A stretch of DNA of 32,217 nt. It comes from Kiritimatiellia bacterium. Its GTDB lineage: Bacteria > Verrucomicrobiota > Kiritimatiellia > RZYC01. Under the pieces are notes generated by a model. It was not told the origin of the DNA. It was given only the letters and a program-made list of their open reading frames with translations, and did no database searches. Position numbers and translations under genes: made by a program. Below, in pieces: positions 23,267 to 31,801 of this stretch (positions within the stretch are counted from its first letter, which is position 1; every line of letters begins with the position of its first letter). The stretch spans positions 1-32,217 of the forward strand of contig JAQVYB010000022.1 in assembly GCA_028708815.1 (NCBI GenBank), written 5' to 3'.

Positions 23267-25941
23267 TCCGTCTGATTCTTTTCCATCACCAGGCTTCCGC
23301 CGGGAGGCAGTGCATGAATAAGTGAAACGGCGTCGCCAATCCGGCGGATGCCGGTGCCGGGTACCGTTCGCCAGGCGCCGGGAGAAAGCGGAAGTTCCAC
23401 TTCCGCAGGCTTGCGCCCCGCATTTACGGCAACCAGCACCTCCTGAGTGCCCGCCGTTCGCCGAAACACCAGAACGCCTTCTTCCCCGTTTGCCTGGAGC
23501 AGTTCAAGCTGATCGCCCGATAGGGCCGCATTGTGCGTGCGCAATCGACACAACCCGCGCGTGGCCCGGTAGATCGTCTGGGAGAGGGGTTCGTTCAGCC
23601 GTTCCCAGTGGAGCGGGTTCGGGCCAACGGTTTTTGGGGTGTCTTCGCCCCATTCCTGGCCGGCGTAGAGCATGGGGATGCCGGGTGCGGTCAGCGTCAG
23701 CACCAGGGCGGCGATGGCGCGTCGGGTGGCCTCTTCCGGAGAGTAGACCTTCGAAAACTCAGCGAACGTCCGTTCTTCATCGTGACTCTCGGTGTAAACG
23801 ACATTCTGAAATATGTTCGAGAATCCGGCTCGTTCGGGTTGAAGGAGTCGTTGCATTTCATTGGTGTCGAAGCGCCCTTCTTTGAGCATGTCGCAGATTC
23901 GCCATCGGAATTCAGCGCTCCAGCCGGAGTCCATCTCGGTTTGATTGACGAGATTGGGATCCGACGGCAAGTGCTCCGCAATTTGAAAAGAGGCGGGGTC
24001 CGCTTGACGTCCGCACCAGGCGAACCAGCTTGCGCCGTACTCGTTATAGCCCTTCCAGCCGACCCAGCGCGTGGCATCGTAGCGAAACCCATCCACGCGA
24101 TATTCACGGCTCCAGTAGCGGACCATCTCGTCGACATAGCGTTTGAAGGCGGGTGATTTTTGATCGAAATCCGGGAAGCCCCAGTTTTCGCCTGTGAAGT
24201 GATAAAACCAGGGAGAGGCGTCGTAGTCATCGCCGTAGAGTTGGAAGAGGGGGGACTGGCCGTCCATGTGGTTGAGTACCACATCCATGATCACGGCCAA
24301 CCCGCGCTGATGCGCTTCGCAGATCAGTGTTTTGAGTTCGGAGGGTGTTCCATATGCCGTCTCCGGTGCGAAGTGAAAGGCGGGGTTGTACCCCCAGCTT
24401 TCAGCCCCTGTGAACTCGTTCCAGGGCAATGGTTCGATGGCGGTAACCCCAAGATCCCGGATGTAGTCCAGGCGCTCTATGAGTCCCGTGAAACCGCCGC
24501 GTGAGACGTCTGGAATCGAGCATTCATAAATGATTAAATTCGACAGGGCCGGACGCTGATAGGACGCCGCTTTTTCCCATGAAAAGGGTTTCGTGCCGAT
24601 TTCCAATACCGACTCAGCCAGCTCGGGGCGATACGTCTCGATACCCTTTGCATCCTTCCATTCCACGTCCACGGAGAAGGGGTCGGCCAGGCGTTGCGTG
24701 CCATCAATTAGATACTGGTAGCGTCGGCTTCCCGGCGTGAGTGTGCGCGTAAGCCACCACACCCCGTTGGTGGAATAGTTCATTGGGTCGGCGGCGGGAT
24801 CCCACCCGTTGAAGTCGCCTATCAGCGAGACAAAATGTTTCCCCGGCGCATGCAGGGCGAAGGTGACGACACCATTTGTTGATTCTGTCGCGCCCAGGGG
24901 TGCTTCTTCGGGGTAATCGGACGTGCGGAAGAAGGGGGCGTGCCAAAAGTCGACGGCGGCAAGGGCGCGGTGGCCGGTATCGCCCGACGAGGCTGATAGG
25001 CGATGCAGGCCAAACGTCAGATTGGAGACGACGACGGTGTGACGGAAGGGTTCTTCAGTCAACGAAGCGATGGGTTTTCCATCCATCCAGAGCTGCAGCG
25101 GATCCGCGCTGTTTAGAAGGGCGTTGAAATCGGAAAAAAACAGGTCGCCGTTATCGGGTGCCACAAATTCAATCGCCGGTGTTTTATTCGATGGCGTGAG
25201 GGTGATTCGGGTTTCGTAATTGCGCCCGCCATCCGTATCCCATTCGCCCGCCCAGTGTGCGGCCATTTGCAGCGATGTGACCACCTGGGCGCCATGATCG
25301 AAGGGGCCCAGCATCAAGGTGCTGATGCCGTGTTTATCGGGAGGGGGGAGCGGGGTGTCGATGGCCACACCATCCGGGGTGGGGAAACTGCCGGGCGGCC
25401 AGTAGATCCGAGCGGGAGGTGTCCAGGCATTGCGCCGGATATTCACCCCCCAGCGAAGCAGACCACCCGGCTTGGAGCGCCGCACCTGCACCGTGATGGG
25501 ATCATTTGGACCTGGATTTTCGGGGGTGGTCTCGATGCGTGCCTGCGTGATGGGAATGTGATAATCCTTGCCCTCATTGCTCTCCCAGGTGTTGTCCTTA
25601 AACAGAATGGCAAAATCCACCGTGTTCACGATTTGTGTGGGATGATTGAATGGGCCGATGATTATCTCGGCGACGCCGTCGCGCCCGGGCAGGCGAAAGG
25701 GAGTCTGTATGGCCACGCCGTCCGGGCGCGAGGCGATTGGACGGTATGGAAAGATCGGCTGTTTCCAGGCCGGTCCCTTGGCGTTCACACCCCAGTGGAG
25801 TTTGGCCGGCTGCTGCACATCCGTTAGACGAATGGTGATGCGGTCATCCAGCGTGGGACGCTCCGGCGTCCAGGAAATATCCGCCGCCCACGCCATGAGC
25901 GGATAACACAACAGAATCCCATAGCATATAGTTCTCAACAT
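23263..25941 (-). CDS. Secreted GH13 alpha-glucan-active enzyme with tandem starch-binding-like modules
   Basis: Predicted exported alpha-amylase-family (GH13) enzyme, 892 residues, acting on alpha-glucans outside the cytoplasm. A signal peptide ends at about residue 19 (CYPLMAWA). Two homologous modules of about 110 residues follow (23-132 and 138-248), each with a 'LHWGVN/LRWGVN' strand, a 'DGVAIxTP' segment and an ending like WESNEGKDY, resembling starch-binding CBM25/53. A CBM48-like module (FALHAPGKHFVSLIGDFNGW, 361-380) precedes the catalytic barrel, which has DVVLNH (553-558), nucleophile D622 in GFRYDATRW, acid/base E656 in QIAEH and H720-D721 in ESHDEE. The module order resembles branching enzymes and trehalohydrolases. 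The ATG at 25941 has GAGGA upstream; longer frames reach 26115 but lack coding look. The exact product cannot be decided. Confidence 0.85.
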   Translation of the reverse strand: MLRTICYGILLCYPLMAWAADISWTPERPTLDDRITIRLTDVQQPAKLHWGVNAKGPAWKQPIFPYRPIASRPDGVAIQTPFRLPGRDGVAEIIIGPFNHPTQIVNTVDFAILFKDNTWESNEGKDYHIPITQARIETTPENPGPNDPITVQVRRSKPGGLLRWGVNIRRNAWTPPARIYWPPGSFPTPDGVAIDTPLPPPDKHGISTLMLGPFDHGAQVVTSLQMAAHWAGEWDTDGGRNYETRITLTPSNKTPAIEFVAPDNGDLFFSDFNALLNSADPLQLWMDGKPIASLTEEPFRHTVVVSNLTFGLHRLSASSGDTGHRALAAVDFWHAPFFRTSDYPEEAPLGATESTNGVVTFALHAPGKHFVSLIGDFNGWDPAADPMNYSTNGVWWLTRTLTPGSRRYQYLIDGTQRLADPFSVDVEWKDAKGIETYRPELAESVLEIGTKPFSWEKAASYQRPALSNLIIYECSIPDVSRGGFTGLIERLDYIRDLGVTAIEPLPWNEFTGAESWGYNPAFHFAPETAYGTPSELKTLICEAHQRGLAVIMDVVLNHMDGQSPLFQLYGDDYDASPWFYHFTGENWGFPDFDQKSPAFKRYVDEMVRYWSREYRVDGFRYDATRWVGWKGYNEYGASWFAWCGRQADPASFQIAEHLPSDPNLVNQTEMDSGWSAEFRWRICDMLKEGRFDTNEMQRLLQPERAGFSNIFQNVVYTESHDEERTFAEFSKVYSPEEATRRAIAALVLTLTAPGIPMLYAGQEWGEDTPKTVGPNPLHWERLNEPLSQTIYRATRGLCRLRTHNAALSGDQLELLQANGEEGVLVFRRTAGTQEVLVAVNAGRKPAEVELPLSPGAWRTVPGTGIRRIGDAVSLIHALPPGGSLVMEKNQTD

Positions 25942-26131
25942 GAATTCGTTCCTCGCTTGATTTCTTAAAAGCACGGCATCACCTACACGCTTTTGCATCA
26001 GGAAACCATAAAAAAGCCTATTCGTTTTGGAGGGCCACGGTGATGAAGATAGAACGAATGGGAATCCCATCGGTTGTGCCCAGGATTTCGAAAACGCCTC
26101 GTTATCCTGTCCCACGCCCTATCTCCGTGCT

Positions 26132-26140
26132 TGCTATGAT
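26132..26140 (+). promoter_or_regulatory. Possible extended -10 promoter of the Ig-like protein gene
   Basis: TGCTATGAT (26132-26140) fits an extended -10 element (TGn before TATGAT). No good -35 box is visible at the right distance. It lies 64 bp before the start at 26204, inside the 262-bp gap to the divergent GH13 gene; no promoter was recognised for that gene. Confidence 0.4.
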
Positions 26141-26203
26141 CTTTAAAGGATGATAAAAGCGCCCTGGATGCATACCAGTCCGTATTTCGGTGGAGGGTTC
26201 GTT

Positions 26204-29200
26204 ATGAAAAAGGGGTTCCTTTTATTGATCGTTTCGCTGTTGATCCATGTGGAATCAGCACCAGCTGAACCATTTACGGTTTCTATTCAACAGATTTCCG
26301 CGCAAACCTATGGCCTGGAGTTTCCGGCCCAAACCGATTCCTATTTTCAAGTCTATTCAACCGAATCACTTACATCGGATTGGTCGGTCGTCGACATGGG
26401 ATGGAATGCGGGTTCTTCGGTGGTATGGACCCATGACACGTTCGCGTGGCTTTCGGGTTCCCGTCGGTATTATCGTATTCGCCAGGTGGCGTTGACCAAT
26501 GCGCTGGACGTGGATTCCGATGGGATGGATGACCTGTATGAAATGACGTGGGATTTTCTGGACCCGCTGAGCAATGCCGATGCGCAGCAGGATTATGATC
26601 ATGACGGGCTCTATAATTATGGAGAATATGTCTATCAATCCAGCCCGATCAAACAGGATACGGATGACGACTGGGCTATCGATGGCTATGAAGTCTACGT
26701 GGGTACGCAACCCGTCAGCAGTCAGAGCGCGCCGACGCTGGAGTTTCGTATAAACGGGAATGCGCTTTATACCGCTGATACCAATGTCTCCCTCGTGTTC
26801 GGTGGGTTATCGGCCGATTATGCGGTGCTGGCGGATTCCATCACCATGGCCCACGCCGAAACCAATCCGTTCGGGTCACCCGTTTCCTACAGTTTTGATT
26901 CCAATGATAACGCCTGGCGCACTATTTTTGCCCATCTGCAACGCACCAATGATGGCGCACAAAGTCCCCTGATGACGGCCAGTATTATTTTGGATACGGC
27001 CCCTCCGCAACTCTCTGTCACCAGTCCAACCAACGGCCAGATCACCGACCGTGCCTGGATACGCCTGGAAGGCGTGGCCACGGATACGGCGAGCACGCCC
27101 TCGATTCTGGTGAATGAGACCCGCGCCGATTTAGTGACGCTCCGCTCGTTTGCGCAGGAGAAGATTTTTCTCACCAACGGAGCGAATCTCATCACGGTCG
27201 AAGCCATCGATCAGGCCGGAAACAGCGTGACCCAACAGATCACCGTGATTCAGGACACCTCCTCCGATACCACCCCGCCCTCCATAACGCTCGATTTGGC
27301 GTCGGACTTCACCGTTGCGGGAGGGGTGACCAGTGTGCTGGCGCAAACCACCGTTGGGAATGTGGATGTGTTGCGATTGAACGGATCAACCGATGATGAA
27401 ACAGCCACGGTGGAGTTCTATGCCATTCACCAGCAGGGCACCAACGGTCCATTCGCGGGGACGCTCTTTGGCACGCAGGTGGTCGCAGAGGTCATGCTGG
27501 GATTCGGGGAGAATACGCTGCGGGCGGTAGCCGCGGATGCCGCCGGAAACCAGACGGTCGAAACCTATACCATCCAGGCGGATTACGCGTTTGATTTTGA
27601 AATAACGAATCCCGCGCCGGGACAACTTGTCAGCGCCACGCAAATGGTGGTGTCCGGCCGGGCGTCGTTGTTCTTCACCAATGCCGCGCTATCCGTCAAC
27701 GGCATTGCGGCGGTCGTTACATCCGTGACCAACGAGGAGGTGCAGTTTTCAACGGTAGCTGCTGTTCCCATGGGTTCCGGTGTCACCCCGCTTCGGGCGC
27801 AGGCCGTGTTAGACGGACAATCCTACAGCGTTCAGGCCTCCGCGTTCCGGTATGAACATCTGTCCTGGCACCGTGATTACAGTAACTACTACAGTTCTCT
27901 TTATTGGAATGCCTTCGGGAATCACTTTACGGTGGAAGGATGGTGGAGCCGTGACGATTCGTGGCTTTCTGAAACCGCAGAAAAAACGGCGCACCACAAG
28001 CAGGATGTCACCTATTGCGATTATTACATTCTGGGCGGACAGGATTGTGATACGGACATTCGCGATGAAACGGTGGTCACCGCCGACTCGCCTCCCATTA
28101 CCTACGGCTATTTCGGCACGGAAAACATTCGCTATGACTACACGGCAACCACCGCAAGCGGCAACAAAGCAGCATGGGATCATGACACCATCCGCCTGAA
28201 TGACGAGCTGACCTTCGTTCGGCACGCCCCGCCGGAATATCTTCGCGCCCCCATGTGCCTGCAGTTTGAAAACATGTCCTACTACCGCCCGCCCGGAACC
28301 GATGTGGTGGCCAGTCAGATCACCTTCAACGGACGCAGCGGGTTCCTATGCAATGGAAATATTTCCTTTCTGGTCCCGGTCATGCCGAATGTCACCAACG
28401 TGATTTCGGAAGCCAATTTCACTTGGCCGGCGTTCCAATACTTCGGCGAACGCAAAGAGCGGCGCGAATGGTATGAAGCGGGTACCATCAGCAAAGTACA
28501 TGTGCTCAATTTCACCGGGTTCCACAGCGACCCGATATACATGACCTTTAAACAGACCGCCGAGGGCGATTACGGGTACGGCAGTTACCGTGTGGACAGC
28601 GTGAAAGAAATCCAGATCGGCCAAACCAAACAGTATGTGGGTTTCTCCTTTCCCGCCGGCACGCTGGGCGATGAAAACTCATGGGTGGCGACCATTCAGC
28701 CGGCCGTTCCCAGTGAGGCGAATCTCTATATTCAGCGCAATGGCGTGACCAACCCGCTGTCATGGAACGGTACGCCGGCCACCATTCACTTTGTGGATGG
28801 CGAACTGGATGTCCCGGTACGCATGCTGCAGGGATCGGGGGCCTCCCCCGTCGCCTCGGAAAATAATGGAGCGATAGAAATCGCCCACCTGAAACCGCGC
28901 GACAGCGTGGTCGTCGAACATGTCCTCACGGGGGTTCGATCCGAAATACGGGTCATCGGAAATTTCGGATGGGAAGAAGCCCAGGCGCTGGGCCTGAACC
29001 ACATCAGCATGGTCCCCGAGCTCGCCGGGTTAAGTCCCTTGATACAATCCAATCTGATAAAGACTCTTTCCTACGCGCTCGACCAGACTCCCGGCTGTCG
29101 GCAAGCCCAGGATCGCGAAGCCATGGCCCTTTTATACGCTCCGCTTGCCACGGCGAACGCGCCTTCCGCTCAGGGTATCGGCGCCTTCGCGCCCGACCTT

Positions 29201-29743
29201 TTTCATCTGCACATTTGCTTTACCGGAAGCATCCCTGCCTCCGCCCAGCAGTTGAAAGACGCCTATGTCGCCGGCGAAAATGCTTTCCGACAGGGGCTGT
29301 ATAATGGATCCGAGCAATATGCCGCCAAAGCGGTACGCGACTCCATTGTGCGCCTGTGCGAGCTATCCCGTCCGGCGCTGATTACCTTTCTCAACGCGCT
29401 GGCTGCGGAACCCGGCATCGTTTTTCTCTATCATTCCTACGAGTGGATTGATGATGGCTATGGCGGGATTGACCCCGAATTCCAGCCCAACGATCCCATA
29501 CGCAATCTGCTCACCAATCTATCCGCTGCGGATACCGCCTTGTATGGCGCACTCAACGATCCCCATCTGATTTATCCCGGGAACACCTCCAATGATGCGT
29601 ATGATACGTTTGATCTGCAGGAATTGATGGCCCTCAAATTTCATCTCACCGAAAACGGCCAACTCCAACTCTACGCCGCACCGCAGGGCACCTACTACGG
29701 CGGGATTGCCGCCATGCAATTGCATGAGTTGACCGACGAATAG
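26204..29743 (+). CDS. Large secreted Ig-like protein with calcium-type repeats and unknown C-terminal domain
   Basis: Predicted secreted protein of 1179 residues. A signal peptide covers 1-21 (LLLIVSLLIHVESAPA). The first domain (24-98) has the YGLEFPAQTDSYFQVYST layout of a beta module that in related bacteria usually sits at the C-terminus. Acidic calcium-type repeats follow at 102-168 (DVDSDGMDDLYE, DYDHDGLYNYGEY, DTDDDWAIDGYEVYVGT), then several Ig-like modules up to about 575 (PPQLSVTSPTNG; NLITVEAIDQAGNS; ITNPAPGQL). A tyrosine- and tryptophan-rich central region (HRDYSNYYSSLYWNAFGNHF) and a final helical-looking part of about 230 residues (LSPLIQSNLIKTL; ALITFLNALAAEPG) are not recognised. 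No sorting or anchor motif is visible. The ATG at 26204 follows GGAGG. The function may be adhesion or substrate handling. Confidence 0.82.
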   Translation: MKKGFLLLIVSLLIHVESAPAEPFTVSIQQISAQTYGLEFPAQTDSYFQVYSTESLTSDWSVVDMGWNAGSSVVWTHDTFAWLSGSRRYYRIRQVALTNALDVDSDGMDDLYEMTWDFLDPLSNADAQQDYDHDGLYNYGEYVYQSSPIKQDTDDDWAIDGYEVYVGTQPVSSQSAPTLEFRINGNALYTADTNVSLVFGGLSADYAVLADSITMAHAETNPFGSPVSYSFDSNDNAWRTIFAHLQRTNDGAQSPLMTASIILDTAPPQLSVTSPTNGQITDRAWIRLEGVATDTASTPSILVNETRADLVTLRSFAQEKIFLTNGANLITVEAIDQAGNSVTQQITVIQDTSSDTTPPSITLDLASDFTVAGGVTSVLAQTTVGNVDVLRLNGSTDDETATVEFYAIHQQGTNGPFAGTLFGTQVVAEVMLGFGENTLRAVAADAAGNQTVETYTIQADYAFDFEITNPAPGQLVSATQMVVSGRASLFFTNAALSVNGIAAVVTSVTNEEVQFSTVAAVPMGSGVTPLRAQAVLDGQSYSVQASAFRYEHLSWHRDYSNYYSSLYWNAFGNHFTVEGWWSRDDSWLSETAEKTAHHKQDVTYCDYYILGGQDCDTDIRDETVVTADSPPITYGYFGTENIRYDYTATTASGNKAAWDHDTIRLNDELTFVRHAPPEYLRAPMCLQFENMSYYRPPGTDVVASQITFNGRSGFLCNGNISFLVPVMPNVTNVISEANFTWPAFQYFGERKERREWYEAGTISKVHVLNFTGFHSDPIYMTFKQTAEGDYGYGSYRVDSVKEIQIGQTKQYVGFSFPAGTLGDENSWVATIQPAVPSEANLYIQRNGVTNPLSWNGTPATIHFVDGELDVPVRMLQGSGASPVASENNGAIEIAHLKPRDSVVVEHVLTGVRSEIRVIGNFGWEEAQALGLNHISMVPELAGLSPLIQSNLIKTLSYALDQTPGCRQAQDREAMALLYAPLATANAPSAQGIGAFAPDLFHLHICFTGSIPASAQQLKDAYVAGENAFRQGLYNGSEQYAAKAVRDSIVRLCELSRPALITFLNALAAEPGIVFLYHSYEWIDDGYGGIDPEFQPNDPIRNLLTNLSAADTALYGALNDPHLIYPGNTSNDAYDTFDLQELMALKFHLTENGQLQLYAAPQGTYYGGIAAMQLHELTDE

Positions 29744-29773
29744 GCGCACTCATTGCCTCCCGTTCACTCGACT

Positions 29774-29791
29774 GATTTTGCGGCTGCAAAA
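29774..29791. other. Small stem-loop between convergent genes
   Basis: TTTTGC-GGCT-GCAAAA, a 6-bp stem with a 4-nt loop, lies in the 139-bp gap between the Ig-like gene and the convergent DUF2161 gene. It has no T-run, so it is not a clear terminator. Confidence 0.45.
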
Positions 29792-29882
29792 CGGCATTTG
29801 AGGCGACGCGGGCACGAAAAGTTCACCAAACAGCCTGTTGAAAGGCGTTTTGAGGCGCGAATCAGGAACGTCGGGGTGGCTT

Positions 29883-30539
29883 TTACCAGCGCTGGATTTC
29901 CTGCATGCCACGCGGGGACAGGGCATAAATACCGGTCGAGGGACGGTCGAACCATCCGTAGACATTTCGATAAAGAATCGCCCGGGCTTTCGGTTCCTGG
30001 AGGGCCTTACTGATCGCGGAAGCTTTACTCGGGCCCTGCTGTTGCAGGAACCGGGCAATCGCGAGCGCTTGCTGCCGGTAGGCCGTCATGAGCCCCTTGC
30101 GACGGTCCGTGCCGCCGGAATTCGGGTCGCCCACGCGCTGCGCAAATTCACCGAGCAGGCGTTCGCGTCGGTGTTTGGAGGGACGGGGTTTGTATTCGCC
30201 GGGATCAATCAGCACGGAAACACGACCCTTGCCCTCGGGATCATCGACGACGAGTAAACCAAGCCCCAGCATCCTGTGCAGTTTGAGGATGTGTTTTCGG
30301 CGTCGCTTCAGCATCTTGCAGGACTTCGGTACGCCGATATACACCTTGGAGGTCAGCGCCAGCCGTTCCGCCGCCTGAAGGACGACTTCAAGATTAAACG
30401 AGAGTTTGAGTTCCACGATCACCGGTTCTTCATCACCCCGCACGGCCAGAGCATCGCAATCCTGTACCTCGCCCTTCACCTCGTAATCCTGCGATTCGAG
30501 GAATCGTTTCACCGGCAAATAGAGATCCGATTCTTTCAT
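29883..30539 (-). CDS. DUF2161-family PD-(D/E)XK-like protein
   Basis: Predicted member of the DUF2161 family, proposed PD-(D/E)XK-type nucleases or phosphodiesterases of unknown role. The 218-residue protein starts with ESDLYLPVKRFLESQDYEVKG and has the restriction-nuclease-like core D29 (QDCDALAV), then E43-x-K45 in PVIVELKLS, followed by LQAAERLALTSKVYIGVP. The C-terminal third (YRQQALAIARFLQQQGPSKA) looks like a winged-helix segment (SKALQEPKARAILYRNVYGWF) with YALSPRG near the end. The ATG at 30539 follows AGGA; an upstream ATG at 30560 is less likely. The catalytic-type residues are present, so activity is possible. It stands alone on the minus strand and nothing nearby explains its job. 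Confidence 0.82.
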   Translation of the reverse strand: MKESDLYLPVKRFLESQDYEVKGEVQDCDALAVRGDEEPVIVELKLSFNLEVVLQAAERLALTSKVYIGVPKSCKMLKRRRKHILKLHRMLGLGLLVVDDPEGKGRVSVLIDPGEYKPRPSKHRRERLLGEFAQRVGDPNSGGTDRRKGLMTAYRQQALAIARFLQQQGPSKASAISKALQEPKARAILYRNVYGWFDRPSTGIYALSPRGMQEIQRW

Positions 30540-30861
30540 GCTGATTTCCTGTATGGGCACCGAGTCTTATCATGCAACGTCGGGATTGTCAGTCGCTATT
30601 CCGGAAGTGCTTTTTCGAGTAGCGAAGCGATAGTCTGGCGCCAGACATCGGTTTTCTGTGCCAGAGTCAGCGAGGCCATCGTCCGTGCGATAGTCATACG
30701 AAAGAAGTACCATCGAGTCTGGAAGAGCGACAAGTCCTATGTGCAACGAGCACTGCGAAGAAGAGAATGCTCCAACGAATAACATCGTCAGCAAAATCCC
30801 GTCGATTGAGTCAAACAAGCCGCGTTTAACCGGATTTCCTGGAGGGCGGCAGGCCTATCCT

Positions 30862-30885
30862 GGGAGCGCCGATCGTCTGATCGGC
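30862..30885 (+). repeat. REP-like hairpin, copy D
   Basis: The head GGGAGC (30862-30867) is followed by a perfect hairpin: GCCGATC, loop GTCT, GATCGGC (30868-30885). An identical 24-bp copy in the same orientation lies at 31802-31825, on the other side of the toxin-antitoxin pair. Confidence 0.85.
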
Positions 30886-31044
30886 CACATTCATTCATCG
30901 CTTTGCCTTGAGGAAAACACCGAGTGCTCGCGAAATATCCGGAAGTCCCAAAATGGAGGAGAATCCGGCTTGGGTTGTGCTGTTTATTGTCCGCAGACGT
31001 GTCGCGCCGAAGCTCGAAGAGCGCAGGCGGATGAACATTAAGTT

Positions 31045-31072
31045 TTGCTGGTGATTTGGGTACGATTATTGT
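31045..31072 (+). promoter_or_regulatory. Possible promoter of the antitoxin-toxin pair
   Basis: TTGCTG (31045-31050), a 16-bp spacer and TATTGT (31067-31072) lie about 43 bp before the antitoxin start. Both boxes are imperfect. Confidence 0.4.
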
Positions 31073-31114
31073 AGAAAAAACTATGTTTGGATGAAAAAGG
31101 CATCAGGAGGCGAT

Positions 31115-31321
31115 ATGTTGGCTGTAAAAGCGGAATATGAAAATGGGCAGGTGCGGTGGTTGGAAAAACCGCCGGTTGCGCAGCCGCAGGATGTTATTGT
31201 TGTTTTTCAGATGGAAAATGACCCTGCAGAACACCTGCGCAAGGGGTGGATGAACGCACAGTCAGAAGCCTTGGAACACGCATGGGATAATGACGAGGAT
31301 GCGGATTATGACCAGCTTTAG
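31115..31321 (+). CDS. Putative antitoxin of a MazF/PemK-type pair
   Basis: Small protein of 68 residues directly upstream of a MazF/PemK-like toxin gene and overlapping it by 14 bp. It begins MLAVKAEYENGQVRWLEKPP, a short beta-rich opening resembling the 'xxVxAxYENGxxxxLE' start of small antitoxin families such as DUF104/DUF2281-like proteins, and ends in an acidic tail (WDNDEDADYDQL) suited to masking a basic toxin. The ATG at 31115 has a strong AGGAGG ribosome binding site; an in-frame ATG at 31091 lacks one. The antitoxin role is inferred from size, position and acidity rather than a decisive motif. Confidence 0.7.
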   Translation: MLAVKAEYENGQVRWLEKPPVAQPQDVIVVFQMENDPAEHLRKGWMNAQSEALEHAWDNDEDADYDQL

Positions 31322-31553
31322 CAAGGGGGATATCGTACTGGTTCGTTTTCCGTTTACTGATTTTTCTTCAACAAAAAAGCGCCCGGCAGTTGTTATAAAT
31401 ACAGATGACTACACAAAACGATACCATGATTACATTCTGGTGCCGTTAACCAGTGTGCAGCAAGCTGACGAACAAAGACTCTCTCAGTGGCAACGTGCCG
31501 GATTGCTGAAACCGACCCGGGAGCGCCCGCGGCTCGCGGGCACCCGCATGTAG
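31308..31553 (+). CDS. MazF/PemK-like toxin, truncated at the C-terminus by a REP-like element
   Basis: Predicted endoribonuclease toxin of the MazF/PemK fold: FSKGDIVLVRFPFTDFSSTKKRPAVV is split here as GDIVLVRFPFTD (7-18), KKRPAVVIN and DYILVPLTSV, the standard strand pattern. Family members run to about 110-120 residues; this one has only 81. After QWQRAGLLKPT the frame enters a GGGAGC-headed hairpin (31519-31541), which supplies about a dozen foreign residues and the stop at 31551-31553. The last third, including the usual closing strand and helix, is missing and is not found just downstream. It is therefore probably inactive or altered. The start at 31308 overlaps the antitoxin gene by 14 bp, showing coupling. 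Confidence 0.8.
   Translation: MTSFSKGDIVLVRFPFTDFSSTKKRPAVVINTDDYTKRYHDYILVPLTSVQQADEQRLSQWQRAGLLKPTRERPRLAGTRM
31519..31541 (+). repeat. REP-like hairpin inside the toxin gene end, copy C
   Basis: The head GGGAGC (31519-31524) is followed by GCCCGCG, loop GCT, CGCGGGC (31525-31541), a perfect 7-bp stem. The head matches copies D and E while the stem sequence differs but remains fully paired. Confidence 0.82.
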
Positions 31554-31663
31554 AGGAATTATTCCAACGAATGAAGAAAGCAACGAAGGCGCGTGAGCCC
31601 ATCCTTTGCCGAGGCTATGGAGCGCAAGTCCGCCGCCGTCCAAAAGAGGAAGGATTTTGGACG

Positions 31664-31790
31664 AAAAATGGCATAAAAAACGTCGAAAATGCCAAAAAAC
31701 GGCCAAAAAACGGCCAAAAACGGGCCAAAAATCGAAAAAACGCCGAAAAATGCCGTCAAAAACCTCAAAACAGCCTCAAAACGGAAAAAA
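31664..31790. repeat. Helically phased A-tracts (predicted bent DNA)
   Basis: Thirteen A-tracts of 4-6 bases, partly within imperfect 11-bp units such as GGCCAAAAAAC, have centres at about 31666, 31677, 31687, 31696, 31707, 31718, 31729, 31737, 31748, 31760, 31768, 31779 and 31787. The mean spacing is about 10.1 bp, one helical turn. Such phasing is known to curve DNA strongly. Confidence 0.8.
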
Positions 31791-31801
31791 TTGGCTTTCC
31801 C

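Larger units (their letters stand above)
30540..31114. other. Gene-free repeat-rich stretch
   Basis: No convincing gene is seen in these 575 bases. They hold a perfect 14-bp palindrome GTCTGGCGCCAGAC at 30633-30646, a REP-like hairpin at 30862-30885 and a possible promoter at 31045-31072 for the toxin-antitoxin pair. Short open frames on both strands have no recognisable protein character. Confidence 0.6.

Noticed and set aside
30561-30860. Possible decayed gene between DUF2161 and the toxin-antitoxin pair
   Set aside because: Short open frames exist in all plus-strand phases but none shows a known domain or a consistent frame, so no pseudogene can be named.
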